Shown: positions 1 to 6,593, counted from the first letter of the stretch. The stretch is 6,743 bases of DNA from an uncultured Pseudomonadales bacterium (GCA_938082955.1 CALKDE010000273.1:1-6743), one strand, 5' to 3'. Numbers and translations are program-made. Notes: generated from the sequence alone by a model not told the origin.

Positions 1-183
1 GTCATGGCTGTTACTGGCGGTGGTGATGCAAAGTCAATGGCGGGTGGAGTGTCTATGGCAACCATACCAACAATGGCGGGCATGGTAGGTGCTATCTCGG
101 GGATTTTCGCTTCTAACTATTTGAAGGCGAAAGTTGATCGCGATATGGAGCTACTTGAAGACCATTTACCGTTAAGCAACTAA
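1..183 (+). CDS. exbB: MotA/TolQ/ExbB proton-channel family protein, C-terminal end (partial)
   Basis: Reading frame 1 is open from the window edge to a TAA at 181-183 and gives the last 60 residues of a protein whose start lies outside the window. The segment has the glycine/alanine/methionine-rich final membrane helix typical of TolQ/ExbB/MotA channels (GGVSMATIPTMAGMVGAISG), followed by a short charged cytoplasmic tail (KAKVDRDMELLEDH). ExbB pentamers surround the ExbD dimer in the inner membrane and conduct protons to drive TonB. Because exbD and tonB follow directly, this is most likely the ExbB2-like subunit. A TtpC-type or other longer ExbB-domain protein cannot be excluded, since only the C-terminus is visible. 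The family call is good; the exact paralogue is inferred from context. Confidence 0.8.
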   Translation, partial: VMAVTGGGDAKSMAGGVSMATIPTMAGMVGAISGIFASNYLKAKVDRDMELLEDHLPLSN

Positions 184-191
184 TTGCCTAT

Positions 192-224
192 TGGGGTCAA
201 GCTTTGCTAAAGAGCTTGCCCCCA
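192..224 (+). terminator. Intercistronic hairpin between exbB and exbD (weak terminator or processing site)
   Basis: A hairpin lies in the 90-nt gap between the exbB stop and the exbD start. An outer stem, T plus GGGG (192-196), pairs with CCCC plus A (220-224). After a one-base mismatch an 8-bp inner stem pairs CAAGCTTT (198-205) with AGAGCTTG (211-218), including one G-U pair, around a 5-nt loop. The sequence just downstream is AT-rich but has no clean run of T, so efficient intrinsic termination is doubtful. It could act as a partial terminator or as an RNA-stabilising or processing element that sets the ExbB:ExbD ratio. That role is inference. Confidence 0.45.
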
Positions 225-262
225 CAATAGTGTCTTATTTATTGATCGAAATTATTTGAATC

Positions 263-268
263 AAGGTG
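263..268 (+). promoter_or_regulatory. Ribosome binding site that sets the exbD start
   Basis: AAGGTG lies five bases before the ATG at 274. It falls inside the extension that would be translated from an in-frame TTG at 256. A well-spaced Shine-Dalgarno sequence before the ATG, and none before the TTG, makes 274 the better start. Confidence 0.65.
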
Positions 269-273
269 AAACA

Positions 274-681
274 ATGAAATCAGGTTTAATGAAAAGGAAG
301 GACGACGAAGAAGCAGGCGAGATTGATCTCACCCCAATGCTCGATGTTGTTTTTATCCTTCTAATCTTTTTTATCGTGACCTCCGTGTTCGTCACCGAAG
401 CGGGTATCGAAGTCATTAGGCCGGAAGCCTCGACAGCTGAAAGCAAGAAAGGTGACCTTATACTTATTGCAGTAGGACAAAGTGGCGATATCTGGATAGA
501 TGGAGATCAAGTTGATCCTCGATTTATCCGATCACGTTTTGAGCTGAGGCTAGCTGATGCTCCTAATTCAGCAGTGATAATTCAAGCGGATTCTGATGCC
601 GATAATGAACAAGTTATGCTCATTTTAGAAGCAGCCAGGGAAGCGAATATTCTCGATGTATCAATTTCAGCGGAGGCATAG
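274..681 (+). CDS. exbD: ExbD/TolR family biopolymer transport protein
   Basis: This encodes 135 residues, the usual size of ExbD2-type proteins. A charged cytoplasmic N-terminus (residues 1-18) leads to the family motif DLTPMLDVVFILLIFF. There Asp24 in the single membrane helix (about 23-41) matches the proton-carrying aspartate of ExbD (Asp25 in E. coli). The rest (about 42-135) is the small periplasmic ExbD/TolR domain, with the recognisable stretches LILIAVGQSGDIWIDG and VIIQADSDADNEQVMLILEAAREANI. ExbD dimers sit inside the ExbB channel and pass proton-motive energy to TonB. The gene lies between an ExbB-like gene and a tonB gene, with only 3 nt to the latter, which favours ExbD over TolR. 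The ATG at 274 is chosen over TTG at 256 because of its ribosome binding site. Confidence 0.93.
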   Translation: MKSGLMKRKDDEEAGEIDLTPMLDVVFILLIFFIVTSVFVTEAGIEVIRPEASTAESKKGDLILIAVGQSGDIWIDGDQVDPRFIRSRFELRLADAPNSAVIIQADSDADNEQVMLILEAAREANILDVSISAEA

Positions 682-684
682 ACT

Positions 685-1305
685 ATGATGATTCTAATTA
701 GATGGGCTGTTTCCATGCTAATGGCAGCCGGCATAACTTTGGGTCTGTTCTATTTTATGCAGGCTTTGATCGCGACAGGCGCAGATCTTGACCAACGCGT
801 TTCTGTGGTAAAAATTATCGATGCAACAATGCCCGAAATTTTGTTGGAAGTTATCGAAGAAATTGATAAGCCAGAACCAATTCAGGATGACACCGAAGTT
901 GTAGAAGATATTCAAGAGCGCCAGGTGAATTTATCTGATGGCCCGTCTCTAAACATTGAGCGTTCATCTATAGAGATAGATACTGGTCTTCAATTGAGTA
1001 ATGCATCAATATCTGCGACAGATGGCGACATGTTGCCACTCGTTGCAATAGCGCCCCAATATCCAACTCGTGCAGCACAGCGAGGAATTGAAGGATGGTG
1101 TTTAGTTAGTTTTACAGTAAATGGTCTTGGCAATGTTGTTGAAGACTCAGTTGTTGTTGTAGATGCTGAGCCTCGATCAATGTTCGATCGCTCCTCAATC
1201 CGTGCCGCTGGTAGATTCAAATTCCAACCACGCGTTGTCGATGGGCAAGGCGTGGCTGTAGAAAATGTACAGTACGTGTTCCGCTACGAACTGGAGGACA
1301 ACTAA
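685..1305 (+). CDS. tonB: TonB2-type energy transducer
   Basis: This encodes 206 residues. A single N-terminal signal-anchor helix (about residues 8-30) is followed by an acidic, moderately proline-containing periplasmic linker (about 48-115) and a TonB C-terminal domain (about 116-206). The domain shows the PQYP motif (124-127), the RGIEGWCLVSFTV strand, and FKFQPRVVDGQGV near residues 178-190. TonB spans the periplasm and pulls on the TonB box of outer-membrane receptors to import siderophores, cobalamin or polysaccharide fragments. It is short and lacks the long Pro-Lys/Pro-Glu spacer of E. coli TonB, as TonB2 proteins do. No histidine is present in the membrane helix. GGAGG (672-676) sits 8 nt before ATG 685; an immediately following ATG at 688 is an equally possible start. 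The gene is 3 nt after exbD, in the same operon. Confidence 0.92.
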   Translation: MMILIRWAVSMLMAAGITLGLFYFMQALIATGADLDQRVSVVKIIDATMPEILLEVIEEIDKPEPIQDDTEVVEDIQERQVNLSDGPSLNIERSSIEIDTGLQLSNASISATDGDMLPLVAIAPQYPTRAAQRGIEGWCLVSFTVNGLGNVVEDSVVVVDAEPRSMFDRSSIRAAGRFKFQPRVVDGQGVAVENVQYVFRYELEDN

Positions 1306-2666
1306 TGATGAGACTACTTAACAAATTTAAGCTGGGGTACCTCATGGCGGTGCTCAGCGTTACTATGCTGCCTATTTCATACGTAACCGCAGGAGAGGAG
1401 CAGCGTGCACCGCCGGCAGCGAGAACGTCGGGAACATTAGGTCCTGCTGTCATACGAGCTATTACCGAAATTCAAAGCTTGTTACAACCTGAAGAAGAAG
1501 ATGAAGAGCCTGATTACGTGGCCGCAAAGATTGAGCTGGATGATCTTCGCGAGCGTCGCTTCGAGCGCATGAATGATTTTGAAAAATCCACATTACTCAG
1601 TTTCTACACAAACTATTACCTCAATACGGAAGATTACGTTGGTGCCATTGGCATATTCGAAGAGATGCTCGAAATTGAAACATTACGAGCAGATCAACGG
1701 TTACGTACTCATAGGTCCCTAGGCCAATTGTATGCTTCTGAGGAAGAATGGCAGGGCTCAATTGAAAATTATGAGGAATGGCGTAATTTGTCTGAATTCG
1801 AAGAAGAAGTGGTTTTTCGTGGACTGTCTTACGCGCACTATCAATTAGAAAACTTTGAAGCGGCAAAGCCATTTTGGATAGATCGTATGGAGTTAATGCT
1901 TGCTGATGGCGAAGCTCTAGATAGGGACGATTATTCTTACCTGAACGGACTGTACTTCACATTAGAGGACTATGAGTCAGCACTAGAGCTTACCAAGACG
2001 ATGATCGTACTTTTCGACGATAGAGCTGATTGGCAAAACCTCAGTGCAATCTATTCGAGCTTAGAAGAAGACGACCGCGGTGTGCAGGCACTAAATCTCT
2101 TTTATTTGAAAGGGTTGATGGAGGATGACACACGCTATGTTAACCTGGCGCAATCTCTGGCGGGAATTGATGCTCCGTACACTGGAAGTAAAATACTTGT
2201 CGAAGGTATGGGGAAGGAAATCGTCGAAAATGACGAGGAAAATCTAACACGTCTGACCCAGATGTACTTAATGGCGAGTGCGTACGAAGAAGCGCTAGAT
2301 CCTGCTTTGGGTGCAGCTGAAGCTGATGAAACAGGTGACGGCTACGACACACTGGGTTACATCCATTACGTGCTACATGACTATGAATCAGCAGCAGAAG
2401 CATTTCAATCGGCTATCGATAAGGGCGACCTTAGCGATCGCTCTGATACGCTGATGTTTCTGTCGCGTGCCTTTTTAGAATTGCGTAATTTCGATGCAGC
2501 TGAAGAAGCCGCTACAGACGCAGCAGACGCCGGTGATGAGCGTGCAAGCAACTCGGCTCGGGATTTCATTCGTGCGATAGATGGACGCCGTACATTCTAC
2601 AATACAATCTCTGGGCGTAAGGAAGATGCTATAGATTTCTATCAGCCTTATCCGTCATTACAGTAA
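1305..2666 (+). CDS. Exported TPR-repeat protein linked to the TonB2 cluster
   Basis: This encodes 453 residues. The N-terminus has a basic stretch (MMRLLNKFK), a hydrophobic core and a plausible signal peptidase site after VTA at residue 29, so the protein is probably periplasmic. An acidic segment (EEEDEEPD, 63-70) precedes helix-turn-helix repeats with the TPR pattern of paired aromatic, Ala and Gly positions. Clear units lie near 99-122, 135-158, 171-193, 212-235, 346-371 (GYDTLGYIHYVLHDYESAAEAFQSAI) and 381-408. TPR proteins act as protein-binding scaffolds. Exported TPR proteins at the end of TonB2-type operons are known from several marine gammaproteobacteria, but their binding partner is not evident here. 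The start codon overlaps the tonB stop by one base, with GGAGG (1293-1297) inside tonB, implying coupled translation. ATG 1308 is an alternative start. The protein is markedly acidic along its length. Confidence 0.85.
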   Translation: MMRLLNKFKLGYLMAVLSVTMLPISYVTAGEEQRAPPAARTSGTLGPAVIRAITEIQSLLQPEEEDEEPDYVAAKIELDDLRERRFERMNDFEKSTLLSFYTNYYLNTEDYVGAIGIFEEMLEIETLRADQRLRTHRSLGQLYASEEEWQGSIENYEEWRNLSEFEEEVVFRGLSYAHYQLENFEAAKPFWIDRMELMLADGEALDRDDYSYLNGLYFTLEDYESALELTKTMIVLFDDRADWQNLSAIYSSLEEDDRGVQALNLFYLKGLMEDDTRYVNLAQSLAGIDAPYTGSKILVEGMGKEIVENDEENLTRLTQMYLMASAYEEALDPALGAAEADETGDGYDTLGYIHYVLHDYESAAEAFQSAIDKGDLSDRSDTLMFLSRAFLELRNFDAAEEAATDAADAGDERASNSARDFIRAIDGRRTFYNTISGRKEDAIDFYQPYPSLQ

Positions 2667-2676
2667 ATTGAGGTAG

Positions 2677-2710
2677 TGGGGGAAGCTTGAAATACCAAGC
2701 TAAGCCCCCA
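2677..2710 (+). terminator. Hairpin downstream of the TPR gene, overlapping the htpG heat-shock promoter
   Basis: TGGGGG (2677-2682) pairs with CCCCCA (2705-2710) and AGCTTG (2684-2689) pairs with CAAGCT (2696-2701), with a small asymmetric internal loop and a 6-nt apical loop. Only a short ATTT follows, so by itself it is a poor intrinsic terminator. It may protect the 3' end of the operon mRNA. Its right half is also the sigma-32 promoter match described separately, so part of the symmetry may be a by-product of the promoter. Confidence 0.5.
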
Positions 2711-2713
2711 TTT
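2686..2713 (+). promoter_or_regulatory. Sigma-32 (RpoH) heat-shock promoter for htpG
   Basis: CTTGAAA (2686-2692) and CCCCATTT (2706-2713) are separated by 13 nt. This is an exact match to the established E. coli sigma-32 consensus (CTTGAAA, 11-16 nt, CCCCATNT). It lies 90 nt upstream of htpG, a classic member of the sigma-32 regulon, and points the right way. Transcription would be expected to start roughly at 2717-2721, leaving a 5' leader of about 85 nt. Confidence 0.85.
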
Positions 2714-2716
2714 AAG

Positions 2717-2755
2717 ACCCAATCATGCAGCAAAGTCTGCAGATTGGGTTTTTTT
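2717..2755 (+). terminator. Strong rho-independent terminator of the exbB-exbD-tonB-TPR operon
   Basis: ACCCAATC (2717-2724) pairs with GATTGGGT (2742-2749), and after a bulged A, TGCAG (2726-2730) pairs with CTGCA (2737-2741) around a 6-nt loop. A run of seven T (2749-2755) follows directly. This is a textbook intrinsic terminator for transcription arriving from the TPR gene. It lies between the htpG heat-shock promoter and htpG, with its 5' arm at the expected transcription start. Confidence 0.88.
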
Positions 2756-2759
2756 ATGG

Positions 2760-2773
2760 GTCGAGTTTTCGAC
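2760..2773 (+). other. Small hairpin in the htpG 5' leader
   Basis: GTCGA (2760-2764) and TCGAC (2769-2773) form a 5-bp stem with a GTTT loop, possibly lengthened by G-U pairs. It lies between the terminator and the htpG ribosome binding site (GAGG, 2792-2795) and does not cover that site, so a direct role in translation is not evident. Confidence 0.35.
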
Positions 2774-2803
2774 TTAGCCAGCGAACATAACGAGGATTAG
2801 TAA

Positions 2804-4732
2804 ATGGCAGCACAGAAAGCGGAAACCAGAGGATTCGAGACCGAAGCGAAACAGCTACTGCAGTTAATGATTCACTCTCTTTATAGCAATAAAGAGATCT
2901 TCTTGAGGGAACTGATATCGAATGCTTCCGACGCAGCGGATAAACTGCGTTTCGCGGCTCTTTCTCAGCCTGAGCTACTGGAAAGCGGCGGAGAGCCGAA
3001 GGTGCAAATTGATTTCGACACCCAGAAGAACATCCTCGTGATCAGCGATAACGGCATTGGTATGACTAGGGACGAGGTGATCAGCAATCTCGGGACCATT
3101 GCTAAATCGGGTACAGCACAATTTTTGGAGAATTTGACCGGGGATCAAAAGAAGGATTCCCAACTAATCGGCCAATTCGGTGTTGGCTTCTATTCGGCTT
3201 TTATTGTCGCCGATAAGGTAGAGGTGCGAACCCGTAAGGCAGGTACTTCTGAAGAAGCAGCGACTTTATGGGTTTCCAAAGGAGAGGCAGACTATTCACT
3301 TGAGGCTACGGTTAAGTCGAGCTGCGGCACGGAAATTACGCTGCACCTTAAGACCGAGGAAAAGGAATACGCTGAGAGTTACCGCTTACGCAGTATCGTA
3401 AAGAAATACGCTGATCATATTTCTATTCCTGTCTTGATGCACAAAGAAGACATGGGGGGGGCGGATACGGATGAAGATGGTGAAGCGAGGAAAGAGGAAG
3501 ACAGACCCGCAGAGTATGAGGCTGTCAATGAAGCGAAAGCGCTTTGGACTCGCTCTCGTAAGGATGTGAAAGCAGACGAGTACAAAGAATTTTACAAATC
3601 GGTTAGCCATGATTTCGAAGATCCACTTGAATGGAGTCATAACAAAGTAGAGGGTAAGCTGGAATACACGAGCTTGCTCTATGTGCCGGCGCGCGCACCG
3701 TACGATTTGTGGAATAGAGATTCTGCGCGGGGACTAAAGTTATATGTTCAGCGCGTTTTCATTATGGATGATGCGGAACAATTCTTGCCGCTCTATCTAC
3801 GCTTCATGCAGGGTATTGTAGATTCGAATGATATTTCGCTTAACGTTTCGCGTGAAATCTTACAGAAAGATCCCGTGGTAGATTCTATGCGCAGCGCATT
3901 AACCAAGCGTGCTTTAGACATGCTAGGAAAAATGCGCAAAAAAGATAAAGATAAATACAACGGCTTCTGGAATGAGTTTGGTCAGGCCTTAAAAGAAGGC
4001 CCTGCTGAAGATTTCGCGAACAAAGAGAAGGTTGCAGAGCTTTTACAATTTACAACTACTCATTCAGAATCAGATTCACAAGATCAATGCCTCGATGATT
4101 ACGTTTCACGTATGAAGGATGATCAAGAGAAGATTTACTATCTTGTCGCAGATTCTGCAAAAGCGGGTCGCAATAGCCCTCATCTTGAGATTTTTAAGAA
4201 GAAGGGTATTGAAGTAATACTGATGCATGATCGAATCGACGAGTGGTTAATGAGCCACTTGCAGGACTTTGATAGCCGTCAATTTCAAGATATAAGCCGC
4301 GGTGAATTAGATCTCGGGAAGTTGGAAGACGAAGAAGATAAGGAAATACAGGAAAAGACCGAGAAAGAATTCGTGAATTTGGTTGAGCGAATCAAGGGAA
4401 ATCTTGGCGATAAGGTCAAAGAAGTCAGGGTAACTCATCGCTTAACGGGCTCCCCTGCATGTCTTGCTGTAGATGATCACGACATGGGTATGCAGATGAG
4501 AAAGATAATGGAAGCCTCGGGTCAGGCAGTGCCTGAAACAAAGCCTATTTTTGAGATAAATGCGACCCACCCCTTAGTAGTAAAGCTAGATAAGGAAGCG
4601 GACGAAGATCGTTTTGGCGATATAGTCTCTATCTTGTTTGGCCAAGCTGGTCTTGCTGATGGTGTGCAACTAGAAGATCCCGCAGATTTCTCCGCGCGGC
4701 TCAATAAGCTGCTACTAGAGTTGGTAGGTTAG
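2804..4732 (+). CDS. htpG: Molecular chaperone HtpG (bacterial HSP90)
   Basis: This encodes 642 residues, slightly longer than E. coli HtpG (624). HtpG is a cytosolic, dimeric, ATP-driven chaperone that remodels client proteins with the DnaK system. The N-terminal GHKL ATPase domain (about 1-235) shows LRELISNASDAADKLR with catalytic Glu36 and Mg-binding Asn40, DNGIGM (82-87), GTIAKSGT (97-104) and QFGVGFYSAF (124-133). The middle domain (about 245-520) contains LYVQRVFIMDD and LNVSREILQ with the ATP-contacting Arg350. The C-terminal dimerisation domain (about 530-642) includes LTGSPACLA and INATHPLV. The extra length is mainly an acidic linker at about 218-244, after the ATPase domain. GAGG at 2792-2795 sits 8 nt before the ATG. 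A perfect sigma-32 promoter lies upstream. The gene appears monocistronic and converges on argS. Confidence 0.98.
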   Translation: MAAQKAETRGFETEAKQLLQLMIHSLYSNKEIFLRELISNASDAADKLRFAALSQPELLESGGEPKVQIDFDTQKNILVISDNGIGMTRDEVISNLGTIAKSGTAQFLENLTGDQKKDSQLIGQFGVGFYSAFIVADKVEVRTRKAGTSEEAATLWVSKGEADYSLEATVKSSCGTEITLHLKTEEKEYAESYRLRSIVKKYADHISIPVLMHKEDMGGADTDEDGEARKEEDRPAEYEAVNEAKALWTRSRKDVKADEYKEFYKSVSHDFEDPLEWSHNKVEGKLEYTSLLYVPARAPYDLWNRDSARGLKLYVQRVFIMDDAEQFLPLYLRFMQGIVDSNDISLNVSREILQKDPVVDSMRSALTKRALDMLGKMRKKDKDKYNGFWNEFGQALKEGPAEDFANKEKVAELLQFTTTHSESDSQDQCLDDYVSRMKDDQEKIYYLVADSAKAGRNSPHLEIFKKKGIEVILMHDRIDEWLMSHLQDFDSRQFQDISRGELDLGKLEDEEDKEIQEKTEKEFVNLVERIKGNLGDKVKEVRVTHRLTGSPACLAVDDHDMGMQMRKIMEASGQAVPETKPIFEINATHPLVVKLDKEADEDRFGDIVSILFGQAGLADGVQLEDPADFSARLNKLLLELVG

Positions 4733-4739
4733 TCTAGGG

Positions 4740-4802
4740 TGTAGCGACGAAAGTGACGTTCTTGCAGCAGCATTTCTGCTGCAAGAACCTGCTACATTTT
4801 TT
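4740..4802. terminator. Hairpin between convergent htpG and argS (possible bidirectional terminator)
   Basis: GTTCTTGCAGCAG (4758-4770) and CTGCTGCAAGAAC (4776-4788) form a perfect 13-bp stem with a 5-nt loop. A further outer pairing of TGTAGC (4740-4745) with GCTACA (4791-4796) is possible, which includes the argS stop codon. On the + strand six T (4797-4802) follow, but 8 nt after the main stem. On the - strand no good T run follows. The site lies exactly between two convergent stop codons, which supports shared termination. Confidence 0.7.
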
Positions 4803-6531
4803 CGAGGGTTTCAATGCCTAGCAAATCAAGACCCTGGTGGAGTGTGGCGGCCGTAAGAGCGGACAACGCAAGACGCGAGTCTCTGAGCTGTGCTTCCGCT
4901 TTTAGAATAGGACATGACTCATAAAAGCGCATGAACATGCCTGCTAGTTCATAGAGATAATTGCACAATAAATTCGGATAGCAATCTCTTGCCACCATGT
5001 CTACAACCTCTGATAGCTGCATAATCTTCAGTAACAAATTCCTCTCAGCCACCTCAGATACAGAGGTAATTTGCACGCCCTGTAACCCGGAATTCTGTTT
5101 TCTTAATATGCTGCGAATCCGCGCATACGCATACATAAGGTACGGTGCAGTATTGCCTTCGAATGACAACATGCTGGACCAATCGAAAACGTAGTCGCTA
5201 GTTCTATTCTTTGATAGATCCGCGTACTTAACAGCGGCAATACCTACCTTCTCAGCGATCTCAAGGTAGGTTGTTTCGTCTAGGCCTGGATTCTTCTTTG
5301 AAACCAGTTCGTGAGCACGTCGGATCGCCTCATCTAGTAAATCTACTAGTTTGATAGTATCGCCTGAGCGAGTCTTAAACGGTCTGCCATCGCTTCCCAT
5401 CATTGTGCCGTACGCGATATGTTCCAGCGAGATATTTTCCGAGGCAAATCCTGCCTTACGCCCAACGGCGAACACCTGCTGAAAGTGCAGCGACTGCCGA
5501 GCATCGACAACATACAGTGAACGTTCTGCTTTTAGATCAAAAGAACGAAATTGAACAGCGGCAAGATCGGTCGTGGCATAAAGGTAGCCGCCGTCTGTTT
5601 TCTGAATGATCACCGGCAACGGCTCGCCGTCTTTCCCGGTAAACTCCGGTAAGAACACACAGCGCGCGCCATTAGAAATTGAAAGCAGGGAAGCCTCCTC
5701 CAATTTCTTTACAACACCTTCGAGGTCTTTGTTATAGAAACTCTCTGCCTTGAGGTCTTTACGGCTTAGCGTTACATTAAGCTTGTCATATAGTGCCTGG
5801 CAGTGCTTCAACGATTCGTCGATGAATTGCTGCCAAACTACTAAGTGATCTGCATCGCCACCTTGAAGTTTCACAACACTGCCGCGCGCCGTGTCGGCAA
5901 ACTCTGGGTCAGCATCAAATCGTTCCTTCGCTGCCCGGTAAAAAGATTCAAGGTCGGCAAGCTGGGTTGGCAGGTCGCCTTGCAAGACGCTGATTTCGCG
6001 CATATAGCAGATCAACATTCCAAACTGGGTTCCCCAGTCACCAACGTGATTCTGCCGTATTATTTCGTGACCTTGGCGTTCAAGTACACGTGCTAGGCAA
6101 TCGCCTATGATAGTGCCGCGCAGATGCCCAACGTGCATTTCCTTAGCCAGGTTGGGCGAAGAGTAATCGACCACGATCTTATCGACTTTGTTTGTGGTCG
6201 GTATAAGTTTTCGCGTATCGTTCTGAATTTCAGATGCGCGCTGCATTAAAGCGGTATCGGATAGGTGGATATTGATAAAGCCTGGGCCGGCTACTTCTAA
6301 CTTCGCGATAAGGGGGTTCGCATCAGCAGTTATTTTTTCAACTACATCGCTAGCAAGTTGCCTGGGATTGGTTCCCACTTTCTTGGCAATCGACATGATT
6401 CCATTGCTTTGATAGTCACCGAATTCAGGCTTAGAGGCGGTTATGACATTAGGGTCGCAATCAGTGAGGCCCGAGACAACGCTTAGGGCCTCGCCAACGA
6501 GCTTATTTAGTGTGTGTTTGAGGGTATTCAT
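4792..6531 (-). CDS. argS: Arginyl-tRNA synthetase
   Basis: This encodes 579 residues, almost the same length as E. coli ArgS (577). The enzyme is a class I aminoacyl-tRNA synthetase that charges tRNA-Arg with arginine using ATP. The N-terminal ArgRS-specific domain (about 1-100) includes FGDYQSNGIMSIAKK. The catalytic Rossmann fold has SSPNLAKEMHVGHLRGT (124-140) with the HIGH-type motif HVGH (133-136), then NHVGDWGTQFG (161-171). The GTMMGSDGRPFKTRSGDTIKL stretch (375-395) occupies the KMSKS position without a canonical KMSK, as is usual for many ArgRS. The C-terminal DALR anticodon-binding domain includes GNTAPYLMYAYARIRSI (459-475) and ends in LLGIETLEKM. The N-terminus fits the family start, although I see no clear Shine-Dalgarno sequence before this ATG. 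It converges on htpG and diverges from the next gene. Confidence 0.98.
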   Translation of the reverse strand: MNTLKHTLNKLVGEALSVVSGLTDCDPNVITASKPEFGDYQSNGIMSIAKKVGTNPRQLASDVVEKITADANPLIAKLEVAGPGFINIHLSDTALMQRASEIQNDTRKLIPTTNKVDKIVVDYSSPNLAKEMHVGHLRGTIIGDCLARVLERQGHEIIRQNHVGDWGTQFGMLICYMREISVLQGDLPTQLADLESFYRAAKERFDADPEFADTARGSVVKLQGGDADHLVVWQQFIDESLKHCQALYDKLNVTLSRKDLKAESFYNKDLEGVVKKLEEASLLSISNGARCVFLPEFTGKDGEPLPVIIQKTDGGYLYATTDLAAVQFRSFDLKAERSLYVVDARQSLHFQQVFAVGRKAGFASENISLEHIAYGTMMGSDGRPFKTRSGDTIKLVDLLDEAIRRAHELVSKKNPGLDETTYLEIAEKVGIAAVKYADLSKNRTSDYVFDWSSMLSFEGNTAPYLMYAYARIRSILRKQNSGLQGVQITSVSEVAERNLLLKIMQLSEVVDMVARDCYPNLLCNYLYELAGMFMRFYESCPILKAEAQLRDSRLALSALTAATLHQGLDLLGIETLEKM

Positions 6532-6562
6532 GATTTAGGCAAGCGCAAAAAGGAAAGGATTG

Positions 6563-6593
6563 TACACCATTATTCGAAGCGCAGATTGGTGTA
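6563..6593. repeat. Short inverted repeat upstream of argS
   Basis: TACACCA (6563-6569) and TGGTGTA (6587-6593) are perfect reverse complements separated by 17 nt. They lie 32-62 bp from the argS start, beside a possible argS -10 element. This could be an operator or an mRNA leader hairpin. Seven base pairs can also arise by chance. Confidence 0.3.

Noticed and set aside
256..273. TTG start adding six residues to ExbD
   Set aside because: No ribosome binding site precedes it, while AAGGTG is well placed before ATG 274, and the 135-residue product fits the family.
2140..2403. Antisense open frame of 87 codons within the TPR gene
   Set aside because: It is a shadow of the real gene, with no ribosome binding site and no recognisable protein character; the same holds for the other antisense frames inside exbD, tonB, htpG and argS.
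2749..2795. FourU-type RNA thermometer pairing the T run with the htpG ribosome binding site
   Set aside because: The pairing would rest on A-U and G-U pairs only, without a supporting G/C stem, and the T run is better explained as the terminator tail.
4792..6531. Loss of the KMSKS motif in ArgS as a sign of inactivation
   Set aside because: Many arginyl-tRNA synthetases, including the E. coli enzyme, naturally lack a canonical KMSK; all other motifs and the length are intact.
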